Shown piece after piece: positions 1-11,910 of a stretch of DNA of 64,000 nucleotides. The position numbers were made by a program, and so were the translations under genes. Where the stretch lies: positions 26,448,002-26,512,001 of the forward strand of contig NC_073693.1 in the NCBI RefSeq assembly GCF_029784155.1, read 5' to 3'. The notes below the pieces were generated by a model. That model was not told where the DNA came from. It saw nothing but the letters and a program-made list of their open reading frames with translations, and ran no database searches. Numbering within the stretch: the stretch's first letter is position 1; each line of letters opens with the position of its first letter. The stretch comes from Uranotaenia lowii (taxonomy: Eukaryota; Arthropoda; Insecta; Diptera; Culicidae).

Positions 1-341
1 CGTAGATTTAATGTTAAAATGATAGAAAGTAAAAATTTAAAAGACTAATCTATTTTTCTTGATATAGGCATTTTACCTGCCTTGATATGGGCATTCAGAA
101 CCTGTCTCTTATTCCAATATCTTATCATCTACAACTTTGCCAAAAGCTTCAATTTGTTGAATTTCCGATTTCCAGATGATTAAGAAAGAAAAACCATTAT
201 AATTTTTGTTCGCAGAACCTGTACGCACAATAATTAAAGTTCACTATATTATAACAAAACTGACAAAAATCTTGTTTGAATTTTTAAATTTTTTCGACTT
301 TTTATAACGATTTAATTTTTTCATGCCATGTGTTAAAATCG
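1..341. repeat. Direct repeat copy A
   Basis: This block matches 4487-4827 in the same orientation over its whole length, with scattered substitutions and small indels. Shared landmarks include AACCTGTCTCTTATTCC, AGCTTCAAT and the closing CATGCCATGTGTTAAAA. The match begins at the first base of the window, so the copy may extend further left. Homology ends near 341, where the two sequences diverge abruptly. It has no open frame or terminal inverted repeat that I can see. It is either an old dispersed repeat or the edge of a local duplication. Confidence 0.8.
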
Positions 342-1153
342 TATTAGGCGGATATTTCTTCGAAAAAAAAAAAACTGCATGATAACGTAATAATCCAGTT
401 AATTTTTGAATTTCATTTTTCAAACTATACCTAACTGTTTCACGTGCATTGGAATAAATTATATCATTTTACAACATGAATTTAGTATTGCTATTCTTTC
501 TTGTGTAAATATGTGCCTGTTTTAATTTTCTATGTGAGCAAAAAATACTTTCAACCCAAAAATATCAAAATTATACTAACTATTTTGAAGATGAGAATTT
601 TCAAACCTGTTACTTACCGAACGCAGGTTTGTTTGGCAGAGTACATCGGTCATCAATCCGTCTGATTTTGGTGCCGCACTTGGTTGTTTAATTGGCTTGA
701 TTTCAATCCGATGATCCCAAAAGAGTCTTGGCTCATGCAGCGCCACCTACTTTCTTCACAACACTGGGTCGATGTTGATTATGTTCACAACCCTTGCCGA
801 AATAAATCTGTACTCTTTGATGAAATGCTTCAGTGTCAGTTAATTAGGATTTATGCTGTACAATTTGAACGATTTAACACCTCCTCTTGGAAAATCCCTT
901 ATACTGTTGCCCGATTGGAAACTCATGAGTATGGCACTTAATCAGTTCCAACGACATTCTATTTCCAGCCATTGCAGGGTATTTAACATTGATACAGTCA
1001 TCTTTGCTTACCAGACTTGATCTGGCACAGACTTTTTAAACCGAGAATCGTTTGTGAGATGGCTTAGCGTTAAGCTGCAAATATTTCAAAAAGTAAGTTA
1101 TCAAACAATTGAAGTTTATCATTGGAACAGTTTACTGTTGAATATTGAGTTAA
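342..1153. other. AT-rich spacer, no gene seen
   Basis: Mostly AT-rich with homopolymer runs. The part from about 600 to 1080 is less AT-rich and holds a short open frame (684-944), but it shows no recognisable motif and nothing that marks it as coding. Confidence 0.5.
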
Positions 1154-1373
1154 TAGGGTAACAAACTTATTATGAACCACGGGACCTATTTTGGACCACC
1201 TTGTCTAGCTCTCTTATAAAGCACCCAAATGTGAAAAAAAAATAATGCAATACATTAAGTGCCCGAGCTTCAACTATATTAGTTAAGAATATTCATGATT
1301 AGTTGCTTTATAAAAGAGCGAGACAAGGTGGTCCAAAACAGGTCCTCTGGTCCAACATAAGTCTGTTACCCTA
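1154..1373. mobile_element. TA-flanked MITE with long terminal inverted repeats
   Basis: The arms 1156-1223 and 1305-1371 are inverted repeats of each other over about 67 bp. Both begin GGGTAACA and share GGACCACCTTGTCT and the TTATAAAGCA or TTTATAAAGCA motif near the inner edge. The element is bounded by TA on both sides (1154-1155 and 1372-1373), the usual target duplication of Tc1/mariner-type transposition. At about 216 bp it has no coding capacity and must have been moved in trans. The family assignment is inference; the structure is seen directly. Confidence 0.85.
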
Positions 1374-2499
1374 GTAGGTAACAAAATGAGAAAAATGAAC
1401 AAGAATATTTACTCACCTAGCGACGGATGCTAAAATTATCTATCGACACTCGCATTTCGGATTTCCAGAAATCCCGAACTATAAATATTTCCTTTTTCAT
1501 ATTGGCTGCTTATTAACATTCTTCCTTATCGGATCATGAAGTGCTCAATTAAGCTTCGAATCCTTTAACTGTTCTGTGAAATAAACATGGAATTGTACTA
1601 AGCATGACAAGAAGTTTTAAGAATAGAAAACTTACCATTTTTTTCGTGATTTTCAGCAAAAATATGGCCATCCTACAACAGCGCTACGCAGAGCGTCATG
1701 TCCTTCCCCAGGATCTCTGAATTCGATCGATATAACTCGGTCATCTGTCCAATTCCTCTGCCCCTTAAATATGTTGACATCCCAATTCTGGCCACTGCAC
1801 ACGAGTTGCTTGTCCTATTCAGGAAGATTTACGCGACTGGTGTTATACTCCGGCCTCGAAAAATCGTTCTGAAGTGGTAAATAAATTGGAGTGCGTTCAT
1901 AGCATCCACTGCATGCAAAAAAACAAAGTGCAAAATTGATAAGAGTTTGTCATGAAGTTGAAATTATTCATAATTGCATAGTACAGGTACATAAATAACT
2001 TAACTGTTTATTTTCATCGAATTTAAACATGATGGTAATTGTACAATTCAAGTCATTTGGAAAATATGTAAATTTTACGTTAAAATCCAATGTTAAATCT
2101 AAAATAATTGTTTAGACAATGTTTCATCATAATCATCATGATGTTAACATCAATTCGAAGAGTCTGAATAGGCACAATTTCAAAAAGGCATTATTCAACC
2201 TAACTTATGAAACACTTTTCAACTGTAATAAAAGTGCTTTTATTGATGTGTTTATCGCAAACGTTTCTGGTTTGCTAGATTAAATGATGAAATCAAGTGA
2301 AATGGTTCGAATAGTATTAAATGTTAAGTTAAAATTAATTTAAATGAAATGTTCACTTTAAATTATTTTTAATGAGCTGTCCCAAAAATTTTTGAACTAA
2401 AGGGGAACTGAAAGGAGGAATTCTATTGAAATTATAAATCTAAATTTTCGAAAAATAAATAAAATCGTGTAATACTTACACTTGACCATTTGAAAAACA
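1374..2499. other. AT-rich spacer, no gene seen
   Basis: Unique-looking AT-rich DNA. A slightly GC-richer patch at about 1660-1880 contains a 60-codon open frame with no recognisable domain. I see no RNA gene or repeat here. Confidence 0.5.
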
Positions 2500-2972
2500 A
2501 GTACACAGCAAAAAAAGATGTAACGATGGATGATGTAATTTCTGGGGACTACAGATTTCTGTTGTGATAATACATCTAAATGATGTATACAACGCGAATA
2601 CGTCGTGAAGTGTAATATCACAACCTTCAATGTGATATCGCATCAAGTAGTCAATGTGTTCCTCTGTTGACGTTCAAATTTGAAGTCATTTCAATAATTA
2701 AGAAACGGATTGCAGACTTCAGCTACATTTGTTTGGCCTGTAAGTATTACCAAAAATAATTTAAAATATAAGCAAACCCACAGCTTGTAAAATAATTTCA
2801 TTATTTTTCATTTTTTAGCAAATTTGGCCCATATGGATCAGCGGTACAAAACATATTCTTTGACTCCAAATAGCCGGGTACATCAAGACAATGTAAAATT
2901 AGGTGCCATTTGCGACTCAAGTTATGTGCAGGTATTTGATGTAATATCGCAATACTTTTTTTGCTGTGTAGC
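2500..2972. mobile_element. Inverted-repeat element with CACAGC ends
   Basis: The ends are a perfect 16-bp inverted repeat, TACACAGCAAAAAAAG at 2502-2517 and its complement at 2955-2970. Inside each end there are copies of GATGTAA and GATATCGC. If the flanking TA is a target duplication, the true terminus is CACAGCAAAAAAAG. The interior contains a well-formed candidate intron (2740-2818) with a GTAAGT donor and a T-rich TTTTTTAG acceptor; joining it keeps one plus-strand frame open for roughly 95 codons. The protein is not recognisable. This is either a short DNA transposon relic or a MITE with a chance frame. Confidence 0.6.
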
Positions 2973-4486
2973 ATACAAGAAAATTTTGAAAGCGACAATT
3001 TGATCATGGTGATGATAAATTTAACTATGGTATTTTAAATACATTAAAGGTCTTCATTAACTTTTGCTTACCGAATAACAAGGTTTAGAAGCGCGAATAA
3101 CCACCGTATTATTGCGATAACTTTGATAACAGCATTGGCATCAGCTCCAACCATAGATCCGTCATCGACCATGGTACCAACTGGTATTCTGCCAACTTAA
3201 ACCAAGCTGGTAAGCAGAATGTTCCGGTTCCTGAAAGAATGAATTATTTTAATAAATTTACGACACAGAAAAGTGATACAAAAATTAGGTACCTGAAAAT
3301 AAACGAGAGAGCTCCATTGGTAGGTTTGTTTGAGATATTAAGTAGTATTTTCCGGATGGATTCAAATCGTTTCCTGCACTTCCAAACTGTTCGATCGGTT
3401 GTTAATCCAATTCCATCGTTTCAATTTCGTTGTTTATCTGCCTACAGTTAAGATTAATGGGACGGCAGTCGTCGAAATGGATCCAAAACAACCTAAATTT
3501 TGGAAACACAACTGAACTAAAACGGAGAAAAACATAAACATCGCGAACAACACAAAATCATCTCATTTAGTTTTCAAGGTTTACTTTGATTTTCGTTATC
3601 AATTTCCTACTTACCACTTATCATCAGCATCAGTGTCAGGCGGGTTATTTGGTTTTAAATTTTACAAAGTAGGTGAAAAACCTCAGATTACTTTACCGCA
3701 CTGAACCTGCCTGTTGAACCGGTTGAGCCTGAGGAATTCAAGTCAAATTACAGAGCCTGGTGCTCTTTTACTGTTGTGGTTTAAAAGTTTTTTTTTTTAA
3801 ATAACTTGTGGAATGTGGTTTTAAACAGTCGCCGAAAAATGTTTGACACATAAGATTCACTTTTTTCAATCATAATTAAAGGTCTAAATTAACTTTAACA
3901 CGCAGCGGTTCAAACATTTTGACAGGTTATTCAACTTAAACTAAACGCACAAAATTTTACATCATCTATGACATAAATTTAAATTTTTTTTAAATTTAGA
4001 TGTGATTTGCTGTAAAAATTGATTCCTTGTGCAATAAATTTAATTCTTCTTAAATTTAATTTTTGTTGTATGTGTAAATAGATTCAGAAAGATGTAAATT
4101 TAGATCTAATTGGGATTGAATCAAAACTTTTTTAGGTCTTGAAGCGTTTCAGGGCAGTATAATTTTACAAAATTTTTGGTGTGTAACAGAAGTCAAAATA
4201 GTCGATTTCCGAAACTGGCGGGCTAAATGCGCATATTTATGTTTTTAGTTATATTTCATTAACACTTGCAATATTTTTATATTATTTAATTGAGAATGGT
4301 AGAAAAGAATGTTAAGCATACGTTAAGGCAGAAATTTTGGTAAAAATTTTTACTTCACTAGATCTTTTGCGTGAAATACAGTTAGGTATGCTATATGGCC
4401 ATATTTCATGGTAATATTTTGTTCATATCGTATTTTTATCGGATCAGTATGAAGTTCCTTTTTTTTCGCTGTAAGATCGTGATTTG
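2973..4486. other. AT-rich spacer with a possible diverged MITE
   Basis: No gene is seen. The stretch from about 3935 to 4190 has weakly matching ends (CGCACAAAATTTTACA on the left and the complement of CACACCAAAAATTTTG on the right) and an AT palindrome inside, so it may be a decayed relative of the CACAGC-ended element. The rest is unremarkable. Confidence 0.35.
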
Positions 4487-4827
4487 CGTAGATTTAATGA
4501 TTAATTGATGAAAAGTAAAAAATTTACAAGACTAATCTATTTTTCTTGATATAGTATTTAACCTGCCTTGCTATGGGCACTCAGAACCTGTCTCTTATTC
4601 CAATATCTTATCATTAACAGCTTTGCCAAAAGCTTCAATATGTTGAATTTCCGATATCCAGATGAATAAGAAAGAAAAACCATTAAAATTTTTGTTTAGA
4701 GAATCTGTACGCACGATAACTAAAGTTCAATATATTAAAACAAAACTGACAAATATCTTGTTTGGATTTTTTATTTTTTTTGATTTAATATAACAATTTA
4801 ATTTTTTCATGCCATGTGTTAAAAGCG
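4487..4827. repeat. Direct repeat copy B
   Basis: Second copy of the block at 1-341, in the same orientation and about 4.49 kb downstream. Identity is high but not perfect, with several single-base differences and a few 1-5 base indels, so the duplication is not recent. The left boundary is at the sequence CGTAGATTTAATG. The flanks on either side do not match those of copy A. Confidence 0.8.
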
Positions 4828-4950
4828 TTTTACCCTCAAATTGCACTTGTCAGATATGATGAATCTCCAGCCATTCCGTCAATCGGCTGTATGCGCAAAT
4901 TACCCAATATGCGTATTTAGGAACACTTCTCTCTACTCTTTTTGCTTCCG

Positions 4951-6018
4951 TAGGGGAGGACTGTACAAAACGCACCAGCGAGGTAAGATGGCCCATGCCA
5001 TTCATTCTCAAAAATTCACTAACCTTTGGCTTCGAATGATGTTTTTCTTCATTTATATTGTAGCAAACAAGCTTTTTCATCATTTATTAGATGAAAAGTT
5101 CACAATACCGGTTTTAGTTCTTAGAAACAGAAGGATTAATGGAATCAGCGTAAAAGCTACTATTTTTCATGTTTAACATTTAAGCTTTTATAGTAAACCG
5201 GCTTGGGCAATGTGATGAAACTACAGCGTATCGGTTTTCCACTCGCATACACTTTCGGAAGACTATAAATATTTTGTTTGATTTTACTTACTTCATGTAA
5301 ATTTAAACTAAAAACAATCAAACCAAAATTGGGGCAGAATGTCCACAAGACCACGTGTTTTAGGCTCAAATTTTGAATGCAGTTAACTTTTCAGAAACCC
5401 CATATATCAAAATAAAATGCCATTGATTTTATTTGCTGACTCCCAAATTACGATATCAATGCATAATTATAACAAATTTCGCCCATGTTAGAGTTAAAAA
5501 GGTGCACCAATATTCGACACGAAAAAATTATCTGCCGCCATGTTTGCCACGATATCAGTCAATAAATTGAATTTCGTTGCCTACCTGAAGGCGTTTTACT
5601 TATAAAGCTATAAAAAAGTTTTTTTTTGAATAGCGAAATTTTCGATAAGTTTAGCAATAGTGAATTATTTTTTTCCAAAGTATGGTTTGCTTACAAAAAT
5701 ACAATGAACATGTAATCAAACATTTTGTGTTTCAATCATAACATTCCTTATAATCAGTGTTTCATTTCTTACCACCTTTCCGGTATGGTGCGTTTTGTCC
5801 ACTGGTTTTGGCGTTCTACCCCGCGGTTTGTTTTCTGGCTGTTTAAGTTTTTTACAAAAATATCATCAAAATCGTGTTTTTATCATATTTTTTCGTTTTG
5901 ATAATGCGTAAATCTTATCCGTGAATTGTCGTTAACTTTCAATTAGGTTCTTAGACTATTGGTATTGCTGTAAATAGCGATTACGCTTAACTGGTGCGTC
6001 TTGTACAGTTTTCCCCTA
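4951..6018. mobile_element. 1.07-kb TA-flanked DNA element (non-autonomous)
   Basis: The arms 4950-4978 and 5991-6019 are inverted repeats matching at 26 of 29 positions; both contain CTGTACAA and ACGCACCAG. The TA dinucleotides at 4951-4952 and 6018-6019 fit a TA target duplication, leaving GGGGA as the terminal sequence. A partial extra copy of the terminus (GGTGCGTTTTGTCC followed by GTTCTACCCC) lies inside at about 5785-5822. I see no transposase-like protein, so the copy appears non-autonomous or badly decayed. A Tc1/mariner-like origin is inference. Confidence 0.8.
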
Positions 6019-6220
6019 CATAAATAAACTTTTTTATTGATTGTTTCTTCAGGATTGAATTTCTCGAGTTATTTCGTAGACAATTTTATCGAAAGTCATA
6101 AAGAAAGTCAGTCTAAAAATGTTTCCAAATTAAGAAAAAAAAACTTGAAAATTGTAAATGTGTAAATACTAAAACCGAAACGTTACTGAAAGTCATGTTT
6201 CCAAGCCCCTGCTCCCTGCT

Positions 6221-6405
6221 CCTAGCTCAGATGGCAAGTCTGTTGTCTCCTGAGCCGATGTCCGCGAGTTCAAGCCCAAGAGTGAACATCGAACACCGTT
6301 GTACCGGATAAATTAACAATCAATAACAATCCGCACACTGCAACGTTGATAAAGCCGCGAATGCCATGAAGATGGTAAAACGACTATAATCGAAACAAAA
6401 AAAAA
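6221..6405 (+). mobile_element. tRNA-derived SINE, copy 1
   Basis: The head carries RNA polymerase III promoter-like boxes: box A around TAGCTCAGATGG and box B around GAGTTCAAGCCC. The body then matches the copy at 40062-40253 over almost its whole length, including TCCTGAGCCGATGTCCGCGA, ACGTTGATAAAG and GATGGTAAAACGACTATAA, and ends in an A-rich tail. Two dispersed copies with the same tRNA-like head, common body and A tail are the hallmark of a SINE family. No clear target duplication is visible around this copy, and its 5' edge is uncertain by some ten bases. Confidence 0.85.
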
Positions 6406-9139
6406 CCTTCAAAAAAAAAGAAAAGTTTTCAAGGATTTATGGTTACGATTAAACCTCAAACTCAACAAATCTTCAGGTTTATAGATAATTTTCTTTAAAT
6501 TTGTTCTCAGAACATTTTCTAGCCAATTCCTCGCCAAAGTTGTTTTTAGGGGTGCATTTTTTAAATTCTGTGTTCCTTGCTGTCCTCCTGTGAGCATTCT
6601 GAGGAATTGCTATTTTGCAGGTTCTCGATGATGTAAGCTCTCAATTGTCTTTTATTTGGAATAAGACCGTTGTTTATGCTCTTCAACGGTCTTATTCCAA
6701 ATGCTCGATTGATCGGTGCTGGATATCAATTTAGAGTTGCTTTTTTCCATATTTCTTTCCATTTCATATCTGGAAAACGATCCATGGGCTAAGGCTTTAT
6801 CGACTCTCCATAAATGAAGCTCCATTTAATTTGGTGCTGTTTGATGCATCAAGCTGAGAAATTTTCTTGTTCTTCTTGCCTCCACACATACCCTAGTATT
6901 TCGACAAAATCTGTTAATTTGTAGGTGTTCAAGTAAAAATGCTTCATCATCATTTCTCATCAAATAAAAGATAAACAATGCTTTCGATTAGGTTTCTGAA
7001 TCAATTTAATTCAAACCACCTCTCACACGGTAGATAAAGCTGATCACGGTTTGTTTTGAACATCACTCCACGCCAAAGGTATTTTCCTATCATTGTCTTC
7101 GACTAAGGGGAATGATTTGCGCTAAATACCAAAGATTTCGGAACTGTTTCAGACGAAATCCTTTGAGAACAGCAGAGGAAATCTGCTGAACTACCAAAAA
7201 AACTTAAACATTATTTGTTTTTTTACGTGCATGTGTTTATTTTTTTAAATAAAATTTTCAGCCAATTTAAAATTTTTTTTAAACAAATATAAGAAACTTT
7301 TGTTGCTAAAGGGATGATATTTTTTTAAAACTAGAACATTTTTTCACATTTTTTTTTTATTTTCAGGGTAAATAAATAAAATTTCATAACGACATTCTTT
7401 TTCAAGAATTTACAACAAAATAAATTAGGTTTCACAACAACATCTGGAAATTTTTTTTTCAAATTAATTTTTAAGATCAGGCTCTGAATTAAGAGCTTAG
7501 ACAAGTTTCCAACCTTCAATTTCCATTTTCAAAATTAAAAGTTATATTTAAGATGACAAGCCAAAAGACAAATGAAATCCATATGAAAAATTCTTTGAGG
7601 TGATACAAATTCAAAATGAAACTACAAAACTAAATATTTTTAACAAAATTACTGTGCGTGCTTAAAATCGTTTTGTTTTGAATCAGTATCTAAAAACTTA
7701 AGAAAAGATAAAAAAAAATATAATTTTCATCTAAAAGATGAGTTAGAGAATTGAAAATGAGTGAACGTTTTGCCAACCAAATCTTTTCATTATCTCTTTT
7801 AAATATATCTAGAATTTATTATCAGTTCAAATGTAAGAAATGAAACATTTTTAAAATTGAATTTCTACTTAATAAAAAATAAAGAAACATATTTAGACAT
7901 ATTTCAAACTCTATAGTTATAGAAAATTCAGCAGCAAAAAGAGTAATTTGGACATTAAGTTATAGCTAAGTCCCAAGTGATGGGACATGCAAAGTTTTGA
8001 CAGTGTTGTGTTGCCTGTTGTTCTATCCTGCCTATTTTAAATTTAATTTTCAATTTATTTTTTTAAGTAAAAACCTATCCATTTCCGAAATATTTAAAAT
8101 GCAAAGGAAGAAGACAAGAAGTTTTCTTCAAAATCTATCGTTATAAAATCGAGAGCTGACAAAACCGCTGTGTTTACTGAAAACTATTATTATTCTTATC
8201 ACCACTCAGGGGTAAAAAAGTACGAAAAACACTGTCAAAAATATCCAAAAAAATTAAACCAAGTGTAACAGTCAAGCACATGATCGGAAATTGCAGTTGA
8301 AGATCATCAGGGAATTCAAGGCTGTAATGAAATATAAAAAAAAACTAAGTGTATACTTCTGAAATTTCCAGAAAAAATGTCCCTGAGAAACAAGAATTGT
8401 TGACCAGCAACTAATCATGCAATTTAAACCTTAAAAGAAAAGTTTATGCTAGTTCCAGAGCCCTTAAGCTGGGTAGCCGGTGTCGAGCCAATGCGACAGA
8501 TAAGTTTTGATGGACGACAAAACTTGTAAAATAAATAATGTTTCAAAATTTATGGTAGTAAAATTCTGTAACATCTCTGCTTTTGTTAAGAACCCCCCAA
8601 GCAGGATAAAGTTTATATTTGCTGGTTGTTTGAAAAAAATATTATGATTTAGCAAGACTCTGCTCCTGTGAAAAAAAAATTTTTTTTTCGTCAACTTTGA
8701 TTTCAATGGTTTAAAAAGCCTAAGAAAAGTAGCCTTGATTGAAAACATCGCAATTTACGATTTCAGCCAATTGATTTACTTTTAATTGAGTCTTGTGATG
8801 ATTGTGATGAACCACATTTCAGGGTTGTCTGATTTTGTCAGCTGACATTCCAGTAAAAACGTGTTAAAGTGGCACAAAAATAATCAAGTTATCATAAATT
8901 GAAAACAGCTAAAGGATGCAGACACCTAAATCATCGATTATATGAAGTATTACTAGAAAAATCTAATCAATATCGTAACTGACAAAATTGTTCACCAACT
9001 GATGGAAGATATTTAGAAAAAAGTATGATTTTTTTTTCAAAAAAGGAAACTTTTTTTTTTATTTTACTTAAATAATCATAAGAGTACCGAAAATTCCTTC
9101 TTAGAAAGTTCATACGATTATAAGAATGGTTTTCAAGAT
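6406..9139. other. AT-rich spacer, no gene seen
   Basis: Long AT-rich stretch with many A and T runs, apart from a perfect hairpin at 6654-6702. A sequence at about 7962-7990 (GCTAAGTCCCAAG then GATGGGACA) loosely resembles the left end of the AAGCTT-ended element at 42164; if so, a heavily decayed 1.2-kb copy could run from there to 9173. Confidence 0.4.
6654..6702. repeat. Perfect 19-bp stem with 11-nt loop
   Basis: Bases 6654-6672 (ATTTGGAATAAGACCGTTG) are the exact reverse complement of 6684-6702, separated by an 11-base loop. A perfect 19-bp stem in otherwise unstructured AT-rich DNA is unlikely by chance. The loop and stem are short compared with an animal microRNA precursor, so a small foldback duplication or a MITE core is more likely than an expressed hairpin. 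Its role is unknown. Confidence 0.85.
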
Positions 9140-9173
9140 AACTGTCCCATTTCTAATTGAACTAAGCTTTACA
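9140..9173. mobile_element. Solo terminus of the AAGCTT-ended element family
   Basis: The sequence CTGTCCCATTTCTAA followed by GAACTAAGCTTTA closely matches the right end of the complete element at 42164-43133, including the TA boundary. It shows that this family is present at least twice in the window. The opposite end is not convincingly found; the only candidate is a weak match near 7962. Confidence 0.6.
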
Positions 9174-9194
9174 CAAGATTTTTTTTATCATTGA

Positions 9195-9345
9195 AACATA
9201 ATGCCGCCGATCGTGGCCTCGAGGATAGCGTTCACGTCTTCTAAGCCATGGTTCATGAGATCGAATCTCGATCACAGCACACATAGTACTCTTTCTGTGG
9301 TCTGGTGGTTTTAGCATTTGTGAGATGTACGCCTTAGAGTTAAGT
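9195..9345 (+). mobile_element. Probable tRNA-derived SINE fragment, different family
   Basis: The segment begins with a tRNA-like head of about 75 bases: an approximate box A (TGGCCTCGAGGATAGCG) and a box B-like GATCGAATCTC spaced as in a tRNA. A non-tRNA body containing TTTCTGTGGTCTGGTGG follows. It is GC-richer than its surroundings. It does not match the family at 6221 and 40062. With only one copy in the window the SINE call rests on promoter-box spacing alone; an old tRNA pseudogene is the alternative. Confidence 0.5.
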
Positions 9346-9669
9346 AAATTAAGATCTTTTCAAAGAAACATGAAGCTTCATTGAGATCCTATTTGTGTGT
9401 GTTCGTTTTTTTTAAATAATTTCCAACTTTTTGTAATACTTTTGAAGCTCGCAGCTTTAACAGAATGACTTGTGAAAAAAGTTTTCAAAAATTGAGGAAA
9501 ACAATTTTCTTCAGTGATTATCACTATCTATCATACTAAGAACTATGAACAGCTATGTAGCCTATTCTGGGGGATTTTTAGAAAATGGTTAAAAATTTCG
9601 AATGTTGAAATCATTTGTTTGAATTATTTGAATATCGAAATATGAACGATAAAAAAATTATTTGAGTAT

Positions 9670-9822
9670 AAAAACAAAACAGCAGCAGAAAAATTTGATT
9701 TTTACATTCATATCAAAAAAAGCTCAAACTCAAAGCGAAAAAATTAAAAACAAAACAGCTGCAGAAAAATTTGATTTTTACACTCATATAAAAAAAAGCT
9801 CAAATTCAAGGCGAAAAAATTG
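9670..9822. repeat. Tandem duplication, 76-bp unit, two copies
   Basis: A 76-bp unit starting AAAAACAAAACAGC occurs twice in direct tandem (9670-9745 and 9746-9822) with only a few substitutions and a one-base indel. It is AT-rich and non-coding, and is most simply a local slippage or unequal-exchange product. Confidence 0.85.
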
Positions 9823-11910
9823 GGTAAAACAATGATTTCGTAAACCAGAAGAAATGCTTCTCAATTTGAAAAGGTTGTGACATTTGTTATTTTCCAACAT
9901 CTTATATCTGTGACAATTTTTTTAAAAACATATTCGATTCAAAATCTTAGAAATCGTGATTTTTGTTTTTTAATCTAAGGACCTTTTTATCTAATTTTTG
10001 TAGGTATATATTTTGGTTTCAGGATAGCAACTAAACATTCTTTGATATTTTGATCTCGCTCCTGCCGTCTTTTGAATTTGAATAAGTAACCTAACCCAAA
10101 TTACACCTTTAGTTTTATTAGACTCCTCAAGCTTCTTTTAAAAGTCAAAAAATTTGTGAAAAAACCTGCTGAAAAACTTTAAATGTTACTTGGTTAAGTT
10201 ATCTTCCCTTAAGAAGGTGTCAGAAAATGCACTCCTAAACGGTTCCGAATTGGATATGCCATCAGCCAAAGGGCCGGGCAATCCATTCTGTCCCGCCTTT
10301 CTGGACAGCTGGCAAAATTGATCTTCAAAACAATGGACAGCAGTTATCCTCCTCCTCTATCCTTTTTTTTTCTTGAAGAACTTTTCCAAAATAAACTTCA
10401 ACTTGAAAAAGCGAGTTTTGGCAAGAGTTTTCTTTCAGAACCATTCACTCCGATTTGTCCGGCAGAGGAGCCCGCATTTTCCTGCAGTTTAAGAAGAGCT
10501 AGAGATAAAAGAAAAAAAATCTGCTGACAGTCGTCGTTGATTTTGGACCCGGTAAAATTGCTTCATGGTTCTTTTCCATTTTCAATGTTTCAAACATTTT
10601 GCGAAATCGTTTTTCTCCTCGGAGCTTCCGGTTCACTCTTCAAGTCTCTGGTTCAATTGATTTATTTCCTGGACGAGAGATAAAAGGATTTTTGGCGTTT
10701 TCGTTTTTGGGGATTTTTTCTCCCTTTTATTTGTTGCAGTCTTTCGTCCAGTTGGCAGCCAATTTGGCACAATCGAGGAACTGCGATCCGGGCGAAGGAA
10801 GTTGATCGAATGGACCAGTGGGTAGTGCTACAATTTGACAAAAAAAAAAAGAATCTTGATTGTGGCGGTGCTTGAAAATATTCTGAGTGTTCAACTGTTG
10901 GCTAGTAAAATTTTTCCCATTGATTTTTTGCTGCTTTGCTATTGTAAACGAATGTAAAAGCGCCCTAGCCAGTAACACACGCCCAGGAAATGTTTGCCAT
11001 TCGTTTTTGCCCGTCTCGCTATTAGTTTGGATAACATCGAATCCGAAATTGGATAGAGCGGACAGGAAATCGTTTTTGGCTAGGAATCTGATTTAATTGG
11101 GTAAAAATTGGCGAACAAACTTGGATGCTTTAAGATTCTTCCATATTTTGATGAAGAGAATAACAGTATGAACTTGTGACAACCGTACGAAAAATTTAAT
11201 TTTTCCTCATAATATACTTAATAAACTTTGAAAGTGTTTGTACAGACATCACATTGAGGATGTGTATATGAAAAAAATATAATTATCTAGACAAAACTAA
11301 TGTGACGAACCAAAATGGATTCACTTCTCTGAAAAATATAAAACTTTCACAAAAGAGTTAAAAATTGCTTGGTAAAAATTATTATTTTTTATTCCTTGTT
11401 AAATCTCACTGATGAAAACATTTTTCCTCGCAGTCAGCATCAATAAACGGTTCATTTCCGGCAGCAGCAATTCTCTTCCGGCAGTGTTTACACCCTCCAA
11501 AAAAAGACTGCAACCTATATCAGACAATCTCCTCAAGGCGTGCAATTTATTATCTCTCACTCTGCGAAAAGCGCCGCACCGGCAAAATCTGGCAGCAGCC
11601 CGTCAGTTAGCGCACATCCATTTATGAACACATTCACGTTCAAAATTGAAAACGACAAAATTTTAATTAAAATCCAAATGGGTTATCTCCGTCGTTTGCT
11701 GACTGGGAGCATCGTTACTGGGAGCTTGACTGTTTTTTTCCTGATAAAGATTGATGGAAGGATTCAAATCTTTAAAATAAAACACTTTGAATTCAATATT
11801 TTTTTTCTAAAATCGTAAAATTCAAGTCAAATTTTCTAATATCATTTTGATAAAATCAGCCATGTTCTCGAATGATGAATAAATATTTCAAAAAATCTGC
11901 TTATTATCAA
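9823..11910. other. GC-richer unique island beside the satellite
   Basis: From about 10200 to 11100, and again at 11400-11650, the sequence loses its homopolymer character and has fairly balanced composition. Several short open frames of 60-90 codons overlap here on both strands, but none has a recognisable domain, signal peptide or convincing splice signals. It may hold conserved non-coding DNA or a small exon; I cannot support a gene. Confidence 0.4.
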
